From Polaribacter sp. (GTDB lineage Bacteria; Bacteroidota; Bacteroidia; Flavobacteriales; Flavobacteriaceae): a DNA stretch of 64,000 nt. The translations under genes were made by a program, and so were the position numbers. Shown piece after piece: positions 21,479 through 32,124 of the stretch (within the stretch, counting starts at the first letter, position 1; each line of letters starts with the position of its first letter). Location of the stretch: the NCBI GenBank assembly GCA_029245785.1, contig JAQWOR010000066.1, positions 1 to 64,000 of the forward strand, given 5' to 3'. A model generated the notes under the pieces. The model was not told the origin of the DNA and made no database searches. It saw only the letters and a program-made list of their open reading frames with translations.

Positions 21479-22228
21479 ATATCTACGAAAATTTGTATAA
21501 AAATAGGCGGCCCTCAAATAATCTATCTCACCCGACGATTTTATAAAATAGCTTTTTCTGCGCTTATTAAACAACAAGCCTGTACTTTTATCAAAAGTGA
21601 GATTTTTTATCATGCTTGTTTTAGCCCCATGAACAACCTTTGCTGCTATTAATTGACAAGTCTTACTATCAAAATAATAAAACCACTTGTCTGACAAATC
21701 AGTGTCATTTTTATACCCAACCTGAACCACATAATTTTCTTTACCTTCTATCATTTTTATACCCACATAAGATAACTTTGTTAAAGAATCTAATAACTTA
21801 AAGGGCTGATTGATGACATAATGTGCAGAAAAAAAAGTGCGCTTTGCAGCTTGCAATTCTTTTTTTGAAGTTATAATTGAATCGTTCATTTTTTTTAAAA
21901 CAACTTTATCTTTGTAAACAATAGACAGCCGATTTCCGTTTTTTACCCAGCTCAATTCACCTTCCAAGCCACGGTCATACCTAAATTTTTGATGCTGCAC
22001 CAATTTTGACTCAATTGCACCTTCTCTGTCATACAGGATAATTTCTTTATCAAAACTTAACCCTTTACTAGCCTTCCATAATTCCATTCCTCCATGATAA
22101 GCCACAGATCTTTCTACAATTTCTTGAGGAGATGTTCTTACAGAAGACTTGCACTTATAAAAACCCAACAAAAAGAAGATTCCAAAAAACATTCGAAAAA
22201 AAAGTGCATATATCTTATCTCTTTTCAT
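21476..22228 (-). CDS. Uncharacterised lipoprotein-like protein
   Basis: 250 aa; hydrophobic N-terminus with 'GFYKCKSS', 'ERSVAYHGGMELWKASKGLSFDKEI'. Confidence 0.6.
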   Translation of the reverse strand: MKRDKIYALFFRMFFGIFFLLGFYKCKSSVRTSPQEIVERSVAYHGGMELWKASKGLSFDKEIILYDREGAIESKLVQHQKFRYDRGLEGELSWVKNGNRLSIVYKDKVVLKKMNDSIITSKKELQAAKRTFFSAHYVINQPFKLLDSLTKLSYVGIKMIEGKENYVVQVGYKNDTDLSDKWFYYFDSKTCQLIAAKVVHGAKTSMIKNLTFDKSTGLLFNKRRKSYFIKSSGEIDYLRAAYFYTNFRRY

Positions 22229-22312
22229 GCTAAAATGTAGTTATTTTGTACCCTTATATATTCTGACATAAAACAAATATAGGTATTTCTAAAAAATCAA
22301 AAATACAACACA

Positions 22313-22768
22313 ATGCAAGTACAAAATCTAAAAACTCAAATTACCACCTTAATTGACAGTGATTTTTTAGTTGAAAAAAAACTACAAGCTATTTGCAACT
22401 ATCTTAAATCAGAGATCGCATATTATGATTGGGTTGGGTTTTATTTTAAAAACGGTAATAAAAATGAGTTAAAATTAGCGCAATATGCTGGTGAACCTAC
22501 TGATCATATCATCATTCCTTTTGGGAAAGGTATCTGTGGACAGGTTGCTGTTAGTAATAACAATTTTGTAGTTCAAGATGTCTCTGAACAAGAAAATTAT
22601 ATTTCTTGCGGATGGAAAGTCAAATCAGAAATTGTATTTCCAATTTTTGTAAATGAAAAAAACGTAGGACAAATAGATATAGATTCTCATACCGTTAACC
22701 CGTTTACAGAAAAAGATGAAGAACTTTTAGAATTTATTTGTGCTAAAGTTTCACAAATTTTAGCCTAA
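22313..22768 (+). CDS. GAF-domain protein, likely free methionine-(R)-sulfoxide reductase type
   Basis: 151 aa; 'YDWVGFYF', 'FGKGICGQVA', 'SEIVFPIF', 'GQIDIDSHTVNPFTEKDEELLE'. Confidence 0.78.
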   Translation: MQVQNLKTQITTLIDSDFLVEKKLQAICNYLKSEIAYYDWVGFYFKNGNKNELKLAQYAGEPTDHIIIPFGKGICGQVAVSNNNFVVQDVSEQENYISCGWKVKSEIVFPIFVNEKNVGQIDIDSHTVNPFTEKDEELLEFICAKVSQILA

Positions 22769-22808
22769 AACTAGAGACTTATTTTTTTTCTGTTTTTATT
22801 TTTTTCTA

Positions 22809-22839
22809 TTGTATGAACTCTTGATTTTTAGTAGTTTTG
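22809..22839 (+). promoter_or_regulatory. Candidate Bacteroidetes housekeeping promoter for purH
   Basis: TTG (22809-22811) - 20 nt - TAGTTTTG (22832-22839), matching the known TTG/TAnnTTTG pattern. Confidence 0.5.
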
Positions 22840-22860
22840 CGTGCTTAACAACACAACAAC

Positions 22861-24393
22861 ATGAGCAACACAAAAACAATCAAATCTGCCTTAATATCTG
22901 TCTTTCATAAAGATGGTTTGAAACCATTAGTAGAAAAACTTAACAAATTAGATGTAACTATTTATTCTACTGGAGGCACAGAAAAATTTATCAAAGACTT
23001 AGGAATCAACGTAATTCCTGTAGAAGATATCACTTCATATCCTTCTATTTTAGGCGGACGTGTAAAAACATTACACCCAAAAATTTTTGGAGGTATTCTA
23101 AACCGTCAAGATCATCAGGGTGATATTTCTGAAATGGAATCCTATCAAATCCCACAATTAGATTTGGTTATTGTAGATTTATATCCTTTTGAAAAAACCG
23201 TTGCTTCTGGAGCATCTGAAGAAGATATTGTCGAAAAAATTGATATCGGAGGAATTTCTTTAATTAGAGCTGCCGCAAAAAATTTCAAAGACACTGTTAT
23301 TATTTCTTCTATGGAACAATACGATTCTTTTTTAAATTTAATCTCTGAAAATAAGGGTGCTACAACAATTTCAGATAGAAAAAATTTAGCTTCAAAAGCG
23401 TTCAACATTTCTTCACATTATGATACAGCAATTTTTAACTACTTTAACAAAGAACAGGAAGAGTTTACATTGAAAATTAGCGAAAACAATGGGTCTGTTT
23501 TACGATATGGAGAAAACCCACATCAAAAAGGGTATTTCTTTGGAGACTTAGAAGCCATGTTTGATAAATTACACGGAAAAGAATTGAGCTACAACAACCT
23601 ATTAGATGTTGATGCTGCGGTGAACTTGATGAATGAATTTTCTGGAGAAGCCCCAACTTTTGCCGTTTTAAAACACAACAATGCCTGCGGGTTTTCACAA
23701 AGAAACACCATCAAGCAAGCCTATTTAGACGCATTGGCTGGCGACCCAACCTCGGCATTTGGAGGAGTTTTAATTGCCAATACAGAAATTGACAAAGAAA
23801 CTGCTGAAGAAATTCATAAATTATTTTGCGAAGTGGTCATCGCTCCTTCTTTTACAACAGAAGCCTTAGAAACTTTAAAAGGAAAGAAAAACAGAATTGT
23901 ACTCGTTCAAAACAAAATAGAAATGCCAAACACAAGCGTAAGAACTTGTTTAAATGGCACTTTAGTACAAGAAAAAGACTCAAAAACAGATTGCCTGGAA
24001 GACCTAAGCTATGCAACCAACAACAAACCTTCTGCTAACGAGCTAGAAGACTTGTTATTTGCTTCTAAAATTTGCAAGCATACAAAATCAAACACCATTG
24101 TTTTTACAAAAAACAAGCAATTGCTTGCTAGTGGAACAGGGCAAACAAGTAGAGTTGACGCTTTAAAACAAGCCATTGAAAAAGCAACAAGTTTTGGTTT
24201 TGATTTAAAAGGATCTGTCATGGCAAGTGATGCTTTTTTCCCGTTTCCAGACTGTGTAGAAATTGCAGATAATGCCGGAATTACAAGTGTAATTCAGCCA
24301 GGAGGCTCTATCAAAGACCAGCTGAGTATTGAGTATTGCAATGACAATAACATCTCTATGGTATTGACAGGAACTCGTCATTTTAAGCATTAA
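22861..24393 (+). CDS. purH: Bifunctional AICAR formyltransferase / IMP cyclohydrolase
   Basis: 'KSALISVFHKDGL', 'GGRVKTLHPKI', 'LRYGENPHQKG', C-terminal 'GSIKDQLSIEYCNDNNISMVLTGTRHFKH'. Confidence 0.97.
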   Translation: MSNTKTIKSALISVFHKDGLKPLVEKLNKLDVTIYSTGGTEKFIKDLGINVIPVEDITSYPSILGGRVKTLHPKIFGGILNRQDHQGDISEMESYQIPQLDLVIVDLYPFEKTVASGASEEDIVEKIDIGGISLIRAAAKNFKDTVIISSMEQYDSFLNLISENKGATTISDRKNLASKAFNISSHYDTAIFNYFNKEQEEFTLKISENNGSVLRYGENPHQKGYFFGDLEAMFDKLHGKELSYNNLLDVDAAVNLMNEFSGEAPTFAVLKHNNACGFSQRNTIKQAYLDALAGDPTSAFGGVLIANTEIDKETAEEIHKLFCEVVIAPSFTTEALETLKGKKNRIVLVQNKIEMPNTSVRTCLNGTLVQEKDSKTDCLEDLSYATNNKPSANELEDLLFASKICKHTKSNTIVFTKNKQLLASGTGQTSRVDALKQAIEKATSFGFDLKGSVMASDAFFPFPDCVEIADNAGITSVIQPGGSIKDQLSIEYCNDNNISMVLTGTRHFKH

Positions 24394-24480
24394 AAAAGAA
24401 CTTCTGAATTAACTGTATTTTGAATACATAAATTTAGTAGCTTTGTAAGAACATCAAAAAAAAATAAACAAGGATATTTT

Positions 24481-25509
24481 ATGGGTTTTTTCGATTTTAT
24501 GACGGAGGATATTGCTATTGATTTAGGAACCGCTAATACACTTATTATACACAACGGTAAAGTGGTAATTGATAGCCCATCAATCGTTGCTAGAAATAGG
24601 GTTTCTGGAAGAATCATCGCCATTGGCAAAGAAGCCAATTTGATGCAAGGAAAAACACATGAAAACATCAAAACCATCCGTCCTTTAAAAGATGGTGTTA
24701 TTGCAGATTTCCAGGCATCAGAGGAAATGATTAAAGAATTTATAAAACAAATTCCATCCATCAAAAAAAGACTATTTCCTCCTGCATTGCGTATGGTTAT
24801 TTGTATTCCGTCTGGAATTACAGAAGTTGAAAGACGTGCCGTACAAGACTCTGCAAGACATATGAATGCCAAAGAAATTTACTTAATTTTTGAACCAATG
24901 GCAGCGGCAATAGGTGTTGGAATTGACATTATGGAACCAAAAGGAAACATGATTATTGATATTGGTGGCGGAACTACAGAAATAGCCGTAATTGCATTAG
25001 CAGGAATTGTCTGTGACCAGTCTGTAAAAGTTGCTGGTGATGTATTTACCAATGACATCATGTACTATATGCGAACTCAGCACAACTTACATGTAGGCGA
25101 AACTACCGCAGAAAAAATTAAAATGACCGTTGGTGCTGCCACAGAAGATTTAGAAACTCCGCCAGAAGACATGTTAGTTCAAGGGCGAGATTTATTGAGC
25201 GGAAAACCAAAACAAGTGCAAGTATCTTATAGAGAAATTGCGAAAGCATTGGATAAATCTATTTTAAGAATTGAAGATGCCGTTATGGAAACCCTTTCTA
25301 AAACTCCGCCAGAATTGGCTGCAGATATTTACAATACAGGAATTTATTTAGCCGGAGGTGGCTCTATGTTACGCGGACTAGACAAACGCTTGTCTCGTAA
25401 AACAGACTTGCCTGTTTATGTTGCTGAAGACCCTTTAAGAGCTGTGGTTAGAGGTACTGGAATTGCCTTAAAAGAGATTGAAAAATACAAAAGCGTATTA
25501 ATGAAATAA
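24481..25509 (+). CDS. mreB: Rod shape-determining protein MreB
   Basis: 'DIAIDLGTANTLIIHNGK', 'MIIDIGGGTTEIAVIAL', 'LAGGGSMLRGLDKRL'. Confidence 0.97.
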   Translation: MGFFDFMTEDIAIDLGTANTLIIHNGKVVIDSPSIVARNRVSGRIIAIGKEANLMQGKTHENIKTIRPLKDGVIADFQASEEMIKEFIKQIPSIKKRLFPPALRMVICIPSGITEVERRAVQDSARHMNAKEIYLIFEPMAAAIGVGIDIMEPKGNMIIDIGGGTTEIAVIALAGIVCDQSVKVAGDVFTNDIMYYMRTQHNLHVGETTAEKIKMTVGAATEDLETPPEDMLVQGRDLLSGKPKQVQVSYREIAKALDKSILRIEDAVMETLSKTPPELAADIYNTGIYLAGGGSMLRGLDKRLSRKTDLPVYVAEDPLRAVVRGTGIALKEIEKYKSVLMK

Positions 25510-25527
25510 GTTTTTTAAGCTCTTTGT

Positions 25528-26355
25528 ATGCAACAGTTAATCTCTTTTATTCAGAAGTATAAAAATTTTCTATTCTTTCTGTTACTAGCATTCATTGCGC
25601 TCTTTTTCACAATAAACAATACTCGTTTTCACAAAAGTAAGTTCATTAGTTCTGCCAATAAAATAACTGGAGGTCTATATGAGAAATCTTCTCAATTCTC
25701 TAATTACCTTAATCTTAAAGCTCAAAACGAGGAATTAATTCTTGAAAACACAAGTCTTAAAAATCAATTAGAATTTTTCAACTCTAAAATAGATACCGTT
25801 CTTGATTTTACAGCTATAGACAGCTCCCATTTTCATCAAAAATACGTGTATTCTAATGCCAGGGCTATACATAACAGCTACCACAAAAAAAACAATTACA
25901 TTACAATCAACAAAGGAAACAAACAAGGTCTAAGCAAAGAAATGGCCGTTATAAACAACAAAGGTATTATTGGTATTATTGATGACACAAGTAGCAATTA
26001 TTCTAGAGTTCAATCTATTTTAAACAGCAATAGTAAAATCAACGCCCGATTAAAAAACAGTTTTCATTTCGGAACCTTACTATGGGATGGCAAAGATTAC
26101 AATATCGTACAACTTGAAGACATTCCTAGGCAGGCAACAATTCAAATAGGCGACACCATTGTAACTGGAGGAAAATCTACCATTTTTCCTGAAGGGATCT
26201 TAATTGGCACTGTAAAAAGCAAGGCTACCAAAAACTCTTTGCGCTCTATAAACATTCAATTATTTAACGACATGAGTAATATTGGCTATATATATGTTGT
26301 TAAAAATTTGGAAAAAACAGAAATTAACGCGTTAGAAAATTTGACAAATGAATAA
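25528..26355 (+). CDS. mreC: Rod shape-determining protein MreC
   Basis: Follows mreB; 'NNYITINKGNKQGLSKEMAVINNKGIIGIIDDTSSNYSRVQSILN'. Confidence 0.93.
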   Translation: MQQLISFIQKYKNFLFFLLLAFIALFFTINNTRFHKSKFISSANKITGGLYEKSSQFSNYLNLKAQNEELILENTSLKNQLEFFNSKIDTVLDFTAIDSSHFHQKYVYSNARAIHNSYHKKNNYITINKGNKQGLSKEMAVINNKGIIGIIDDTSSNYSRVQSILNSNSKINARLKNSFHFGTLLWDGKDYNIVQLEDIPRQATIQIGDTIVTGGKSTIFPEGILIGTVKSKATKNSLRSINIQLFNDMSNIGYIYVVKNLEKTEINALENLTNE

Positions 26356-26851
26356 AAGATTATACATCGCTTTCTTGTTTTTGTCGCTGCTTTTTTTACA
26401 AGTTTTTATCTTAAACAACATTTTATTCTTAGGATATATCAATCCGTACTTGTATGTTGCCTTTGTGATTTTCTACCCGCTAAGAGAAGAACGCTTTCCT
26501 TTTTTATTCCTTTCATTTCTTTTAGGCTTGTCTATTGATTTCTTTTCTGATTCTGGAGGAATCAATGCTTTCTCACTGCTCTTTGTTGCCTATATCAGGC
26601 TGTTTTTTGTTCGAGTTTTCTTAAAAAAAACAACACAAGATTATCTTTTGTTTGATCTACACGCAGAGCCTTTTGGCAATGTTTTTAATTATGTAATGAC
26701 TTTAATAATCATTCATCATTTTATCTTATTTTCTTTCGCTAACTTTAGCACGCAAAACTTTTCAGATGTTCTTGTGAATACATTATATGCAAGTATTTTT
26801 ACTGCAATCTTGTTTTTTATGGGAACATACATTATTAGAAAGAAAAAATAA
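26348..26851 (+). CDS. mreD: Rod shape-determining protein MreD
   Basis: Small polytopic membrane protein overlapping mreC, upstream of mrdA. Confidence 0.88.
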   Translation: MNKRLYIAFLFLSLLFLQVFILNNILFLGYINPYLYVAFVIFYPLREERFPFLFLSFLLGLSIDFFSDSGGINAFSLLFVAYIRLFFVRVFLKKTTQDYLLFDLHAEPFGNVFNYVMTLIIIHHFILFSFANFSTQNFSDVLVNTLYASIFTAILFFMGTYIIRKKK

Positions 26852-28723
26852 ATGAAACGCAGCTTTTTACTCTATTTTATAATAACCATTACAGGTTTAT
26901 TATTGATTGCACGACTTTTTCAACTGCAAGTCATAAGAGGCTCTGACCATAACCCTATACAAAATGCTGCCGTAAAGGTTGAGTACACCTATCCAGAACG
27001 TGGTTATATTTACGATCGTAATGGCATTTTATTAGTTGCTAATCAACTTTCATATGATGTAATGGTTGTGCCAAAAGAAGTAACAGCCCTAGATACCTTA
27101 GAGTTCTGCTCTTTACTAAAAATTAACAAAGAGGCTTTTAAAAAACGCTTTCAAAAAGCGAAAAACTATGCTCCTTGGCTGCCTTCTGTTTTCCTAAAAC
27201 AACTGGCCAAAGATGATTTTGCCTTTTTACAAGAAAAGCTACATAAATTTAAAGGTTTTTACATTCAAAAAAGGAGCATTCGAAATTATCCCATTGCATC
27301 TGCAGCAAATGTACTGGGGTACATTAGTGAAGTAAACGAATCAGAAACCAGAAACAATAGCAACTATCAACAAGGAGAGTTAATTGGTACACGAGGAGTA
27401 GAAAAACAATACGACTCTATTTTGCGCGGTGTTAAAGGAAAAAAATACTTACATCGAGATCGTTTAAACAAAGTTATTGGCAGTTATAAAGACGGGATCT
27501 ATGACACCCTTGCTATAAACGGGCAAGACATTGCCTTAACTATTGATAGTAAACTACAGCAATATGGCGAGTTATTGATGCAAGGAAAACGAGGAGGAAT
27601 TGTTGCTTTAGAGCCTAGTTCTGGTGAGATACTCGCCTTGATTTCTGCGCCAACTTACAATCCTAACAGAATGACTGGAAGACAACGAGCAGCTAATTCT
27701 GTACAATTATTTGACGATACCCAGAACAAACCTATGTTTGACAGAGGGCTACAAGCAATCTATTCGCCAGGATCACCATTTAAAATTATCAATGCTTTAA
27801 TTGGGCTGCAAGAAGGTGTTATTAACACGAAAGACCATTTTTTATGCTACAAAGGCTTTAGATATGGAAATAGGAAAAACGAATTTATGGGCTGTCATTG
27901 TGGTACTTTTGGAACACCTATACGGTTACAAACAGCGATTACTAAATCTTGTAACACCTATTTTTCTAATGCCTATATAAAAATTATCAACAACTACTCA
28001 AGTCCAAGCAAAGGAATGGATGCTTGGAGCCAGCATATTAAAAGTTTTGGCCTGGGAAATTTTCTTGGCTACGACTTGCCTTCAGGAAAAAAAGGCCTAA
28101 TTCCAAACGGAAAATATTACGACAATCGTAACCGATATCGATGGGGACCTACCACCAATATTTCGAACGCCATTGGTCAAGGAGAAATACTTACTACTCC
28201 CATTCAGTTAGCAAATGTAACCGCAGCCATTGCCAACAAAGGTTTTTTCTACACGCCTCACATTCTTAAAAAAACAAATAAAAAGCTGGTTAACAACCCA
28301 GATTTTACAATTCCGAAGCAGACAACCATAGATTCTGTACACTTTGCACCCATTATTGAAGCCATGCATCGTGTTTTTAAAAAGGGCGGCACAGGTCAGT
28401 ACAGTCAGGTAAAAAAGATTGAAATTGCGGGAAAAACAGGAACCGTAGAGAATTTTACCAAAATTGACGGCGTTAGAGTTCAACAAAAAGATCATTCCAT
28501 ATTAATTGCCTTTGCTCCTAAAGACAACCCGAAAATTGCCATCGCTGTTTTTGTAGAAAATGGCGGCTACGGATCTACCATTGCTACACCTATTGCCAGT
28601 TTATTAATTGAAAAATACCTTCACAAAAAAGTACTGCGAAAATCAGAAGAAAAGAGAATGATTAACTTGAGTTTGAAATCTATTTATGATCAACAAATTC
28701 AACAACCTATAAAAGGAAATTGA
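26852..28723 (+). CDS. mrdA: Penicillin-binding protein 2
   Basis: 'YPERGYIYDRNGILLVANQLSYDV', 'YSPGSPFKIINAL', 'IAGKTGTVENF'. Confidence 0.94.
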   Translation: MKRSFLLYFIITITGLLLIARLFQLQVIRGSDHNPIQNAAVKVEYTYPERGYIYDRNGILLVANQLSYDVMVVPKEVTALDTLEFCSLLKINKEAFKKRFQKAKNYAPWLPSVFLKQLAKDDFAFLQEKLHKFKGFYIQKRSIRNYPIASAANVLGYISEVNESETRNNSNYQQGELIGTRGVEKQYDSILRGVKGKKYLHRDRLNKVIGSYKDGIYDTLAINGQDIALTIDSKLQQYGELLMQGKRGGIVALEPSSGEILALISAPTYNPNRMTGRQRAANSVQLFDDTQNKPMFDRGLQAIYSPGSPFKIINALIGLQEGVINTKDHFLCYKGFRYGNRKNEFMGCHCGTFGTPIRLQTAITKSCNTYFSNAYIKIINNYSSPSKGMDAWSQHIKSFGLGNFLGYDLPSGKKGLIPNGKYYDNRNRYRWGPTTNISNAIGQGEILTTPIQLANVTAAIANKGFFYTPHILKKTNKKLVNNPDFTIPKQTTIDSVHFAPIIEAMHRVFKKGGTGQYSQVKKIEIAGKTGTVENFTKIDGVRVQQKDHSILIAFAPKDNPKIAIAVFVENGGYGSTIATPIASLLIEKYLHKKVLRKSEEKRMINLSLKSIYDQQIQQPIKGN

Positions 28724-29997
28724 GAGTAGAGAAAAACAACATATTTGAAGGGGTTGACTGGCTACTTGTACTCCTGTACGTATTGTTAGTTGGCTTTGGA
28801 TGGATCAATATTTATGCCACCTCTATTACTGACACCTCAACAGATTTTTTTGACCTTTCAACAAGATATGATAAACAATTGTTCTGGATTTTATTGAGCA
28901 TACCTCTTATTATTGGCATCCTTTTTTTCAATTCAAAATACTATGAAAAATTTTCGAGTATCCTCTATCTAATTTCAATTGCATCATTAGCAGGGGTATT
29001 TATACTCGGAAAAAACATCAACGGAGCTATGTCTTGGTATAGCTTTGGAGGCATCAGTTTGCAACCTTCAGAATTTGCAAAGGCATTTACAGCACTTGCT
29101 GTTGCAAAGCTCTTAAGTGACCGCCAATACAATTTAGGCTTGATTAAAAATCAAATCAAGGTATTTATCATTATATTTCTTCCTGCTATTTTAATTACCC
29201 TACAACCAGACCCTGGTTCTGCACTAATTTATCTGGCTTTTTTCTTTGTACTTAATAGAGAAGGGCTTACATTAAACTATATTATCTTAGGTGTAATTAC
29301 CATTGCATTATTTATACTAACCTTACTGTTTGGTCCTTCTACAGTCACATTAATTTCGTTTGTAATCATTACACTTTTTGTGTACTTTTTTGCTAAAAAA
29401 GATTCTACTTATTTACGATTTCAATGGTACAAAGTACTTAGTATTTACCTGACTGTAGGTTTGTTTATTTTTAGCACTAATTATGTATATAATACTGTTT
29501 TTGAACAACATCATAGAGATCGTTTTGATGTTTTACTAGGAAAATCTATTGATACAAAAAAAATCGGCTACAATACCAACCAATCTATCCAAGCAATTAG
29601 CTCAGGTGGGTTTTCCGGAAAGGGTTTTTTACAAGGAGACAGGACACAAGGAAAGTTTGTTCCAGAACAAGATACGGATTATATATTTAGTGCCGTTGGA
29701 GAAGAGTGGGGGTTTTTAGGAAGTGCTACGGTTATTATTCTCTTTATGTTACTGCTCTACCGAATTATTTATTTGGCAGAAACACATACCAATAAATTTG
29801 GACGAATTTATGGCTATGGTGTAGCCTCTATATTCTTTTTTCATATTGTGATTAATATAGGCATGGTTATGCAACTGCTACCAACCGTTGGAATTCCATT
29901 GCCATTTTTTAGCTACGGAGGCTCCTCTCTTTGGGGCTTTACACTGCTCTTATTTATCTTTATTAGATTGGACGCTCATAAAAGTTATGATTGGTAA
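28720..29997 (+). CDS. rodA: Rod shape-determining protein RodA (SEDS family)
   Basis: TTG start overlapping mrdA stop; 'LQPSEFAKAF', 'QPDPGSALIYLAFF', 'GIPLPFFSYGGSSLW'. Confidence 0.95.
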   Translation: MRVEKNNIFEGVDWLLVLLYVLLVGFGWINIYATSITDTSTDFFDLSTRYDKQLFWILLSIPLIIGILFFNSKYYEKFSSILYLISIASLAGVFILGKNINGAMSWYSFGGISLQPSEFAKAFTALAVAKLLSDRQYNLGLIKNQIKVFIIIFLPAILITLQPDPGSALIYLAFFFVLNREGLTLNYIILGVITIALFILTLLFGPSTVTLISFVIITLFVYFFAKKDSTYLRFQWYKVLSIYLTVGLFIFSTNYVYNTVFEQHHRDRFDVLLGKSIDTKKIGYNTNQSIQAISSGGFSGKGFLQGDRTQGKFVPEQDTDYIFSAVGEEWGFLGSATVIILFMLLLYRIIYLAETHTNKFGRIYGYGVASIFFFHIVINIGMVMQLLPTVGIPLPFFSYGGSSLWGFTLLLFIFIRLDAHKSYDW

Positions 29998-30010
29998 AAC
30001 CTTGTATAAC

Positions 30011-30044
30011 AAAAAAGCGTTCTGAAAAATCAGAACGCTTTTTT
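30011..30044. terminator. Convergent terminator between rodA and rpsT
   Basis: AAAAAAGCGTTCTGA-aaaa-TCAGAACGCTTTTTT. Confidence 0.85.
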
Positions 30045-30065
30045 AATATTGTATAAACTTAAAAA

Positions 30066-30317
30066 TTAAAGAGCCGCTACGTGCTTTGTTAATTTAGATT
30101 TTAAGTTCGATGCTTTATTTTGATGAATGATATTGTTTTTAGCTAATTTATCTAACATTGCAATAACATTAGGCAATAAAGCTTGTGCTTCTTTTTTATC
30201 TTCAGACGCACGTAAAACTCGTACAGCATTTCTTGTTGTTTTATGCTGATACTTGTTTCTTAATCTCTTCGCTTCGTTACTTCTAATTCTCTTTAACGCT
30301 GACTTATGATTTGCCAT
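30066..30317 (-). CDS. rpsT: 30S ribosomal protein S20
   Basis: '[33 protein letters not shown]'. Confidence 0.96.
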   Translation of the reverse strand: MANHKSALKRIRSNEAKRLRNKYQHKTTRNAVRVLRASEDKKEAQALLPNVIAMLDKLAKNNIIHQNKASNLKSKLTKHVAAL

Positions 30318-30349
30318 AATTCTTATTTTTAGTTTTTAATTAAAACTTG

Positions 30350-30421
30350 TAGTCCGTACGGGAATCGAACCCGTGTTACCAGGATGAAAACCTGGCGTCC
30401 TAACCCCTAGACGAACGGACC
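30350..30421 (-). tRNA. tRNA-Glu (anticodon UUC), CCA not encoded
   Basis: GGTCCGTTCGTCTAGGGGTTAGGACGCCAGGTTTTCATCCTGGTAACACGGGTTCGATTCCCGTACGGACTA folds as a cloverleaf; anticodon loop TTTTCAT; T-loop GGTTCGATTCC. Confidence 0.95.
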
Positions 30422-30449
30422 ATTACAATCTTATTGCTGATTGCGGGTG

Positions 30450-30479
30450 CAAATATACAACGTTTTTAAAACTCTGCAA
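30450..30479 (-). promoter_or_regulatory. Candidate promoter for tRNA-Glu (-rpsT)
   Basis: Minus strand TTG (30479-30477) - 19 nt - TATATTTG (30457-30450). Confidence 0.5.
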
Positions 30480-30504
30480 TATTTTTTTTATTTTTTTTCG
30501 ACAT

Positions 30505-31983
30505 TTAATATGCCTTTGCAAAGAGTACTTTTCTAGCAGATGGTTTTCCAGAAAAAACACAGGCTCCAGCCTCTAACTTCTGATCATTTGGTATGCATCG
30601 AATGGTGGCTTTTGTGATTTCTTTGATCTTGTCTTCCGTCTCTTCTGTCCCATCCCAATGTGCAGAAACAAAACCTCCTTTGTTTGCAATGGCATCTTTA
30701 AATTCATCAAAGGTTGTAACCTCAGTTGTATGCGCATCTCTATATAACAAAGCTCTACTGAACAGGTTCTCTTGAATGTCTTCTAATAAGTTCGCTACAA
30801 ACGTTACAACATCATCTTGCGAAATGGTTTGTTTTTCTAGCGTATCTCTACGAGCAACTTCTACCGTATTGCTTTCTAGATCACGGGCGCCTATTGCTAT
30901 TCTAACCGGAACTCCTTTTAATTCATACTCCGCAAATTTTGCTCCAGGTCTAAAGGTGTCTCTATGATCAAATTTTACTGAGATTCCTTTCTTTTTAAAA
31001 GCAGCAACAAAGACCGCTACCTTTTCAGAAATCGCTTCTAATTGCTCTTCACTCTTATAAATAGGAACAATTACTACTTCAATGGGCGCTAATTTAGGAG
31101 GTAACACCAATCCATAATCATCTGAATGTGTCATGATTAATCCTCCAATTAAACGTGTTGAAACTCCCCAAGAAGTTGCCCAAACATATTCTTGTTTTCC
31201 TTCTTTAGAGGTATATTTTACATCAAAAGCCTTTGCGAAATTCTGTCCTAAAAAATGCGATGTTCCAGCTTGCAATGCTTTTCCATCTTGCATCAACGCC
31301 TCAATTGTGTAGGTTTCTTCTGCTCCTGCAAAACGTTCACTTTCAGATTTTGCTCCTTTAACAACTGGCATTGCCATAAATTTTTCTGCAAATGTTGCAT
31401 ATACTTCTTGCATTTGTTTAGACTCTGCTATTGCTTCTTTTTTACTTGCATGCGCCGTATGACCCTCTTGCCATAAAAATTCTGCTGTACGTAAAAACAG
31501 TCGGGTACGCATTTCCCAACGAACTACATTTGCCCATTGATTGATTAACAAAGGTAAATCTCTATAGGATTGAATCCATCCTTTATATGTATTCCAAATA
31601 ATGGCTTCAGAAGTGGGTCTTACAATGAGCTCTTCTTCTAATTTAGCATTCGGATCAACAATCAACTTTCCTTTATTGTCAGGATCGTTCTTTAAACGGT
31701 AATGCGTAACAATGGCACATTCTTTTGCAAAGCCTTCGGCATTTTTTTCTTCTGCTTCAAACAAGCTTTTAGGCACAAACAATGGGAAATAAGCATTCTC
31801 ATGCCCTGTTTCTTTAAACATCTTGTCTAATTCTGCTTGCATTTTTTCCCAAATAGCATATCCGTAGGGTTTGATAACCATACATCCTCTAACGGCTGAG
31901 TTTTCAGCTAAATCAGCTTTTACAACTAATTCGTTATACCATTTAGAATAATCTTCGGCTCTCTTTGTTAACTTCTTACTCAT
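30505..31983 (-). CDS. proS: Prolyl-tRNA synthetase
   Basis: 492 aa; '[37 protein letters not shown]', 'WQEGHTAH'. Confidence 0.96.
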   Translation of the reverse strand: MSKKLTKRAEDYSKWYNELVVKADLAENSAVRGCMVIKPYGYAIWEKMQAELDKMFKETGHENAYFPLFVPKSLFEAEEKNAEGFAKECAIVTHYRLKNDPDNKGKLIVDPNAKLEEELIVRPTSEAIIWNTYKGWIQSYRDLPLLINQWANVVRWEMRTRLFLRTAEFLWQEGHTAHASKKEAIAESKQMQEVYATFAEKFMAMPVVKGAKSESERFAGAEETYTIEALMQDGKALQAGTSHFLGQNFAKAFDVKYTSKEGKQEYVWATSWGVSTRLIGGLIMTHSDDYGLVLPPKLAPIEVVIVPIYKSEEQLEAISEKVAVFVAAFKKKGISVKFDHRDTFRPGAKFAEYELKGVPVRIAIGARDLESNTVEVARRDTLEKQTISQDDVVTFVANLLEDIQENLFSRALLYRDAHTTEVTTFDEFKDAIANKGGFVSAHWDGTEETEDKIKEITKATIRCIPNDQKLEAGACVFSGKPSARKVLFAKAY

Positions 31984-31994
31984 AATTAAAAGTT

Positions 31995-32010
31995 TGGCAT
32001 AAAATTTGTT
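31995..32010 (+). promoter_or_regulatory. Candidate sigma-54 promoter upstream of the Y/N- and S/R-rich lipoprotein gene
   Basis: TGGCATAAAATTTGTT matches TGGCAY-N5-TTG. Confidence 0.4.
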
Positions 32011-32124
32011 ATCTTTATCGTGGAAAATAATTCCAGCACAAAACTAATGCAAAAAGGCTATTGACCCAATCAAAGTTTCATTTTTTTGCAATTCAGTATT
32101 AATTCGTCAATAATTCAACTTATT

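Noticed and set aside
24390-24872. 160-aa minus-strand ORF antisense to mreB
   Set aside because: Overlaps the clearly coding mreB; composition typical of antisense frames.
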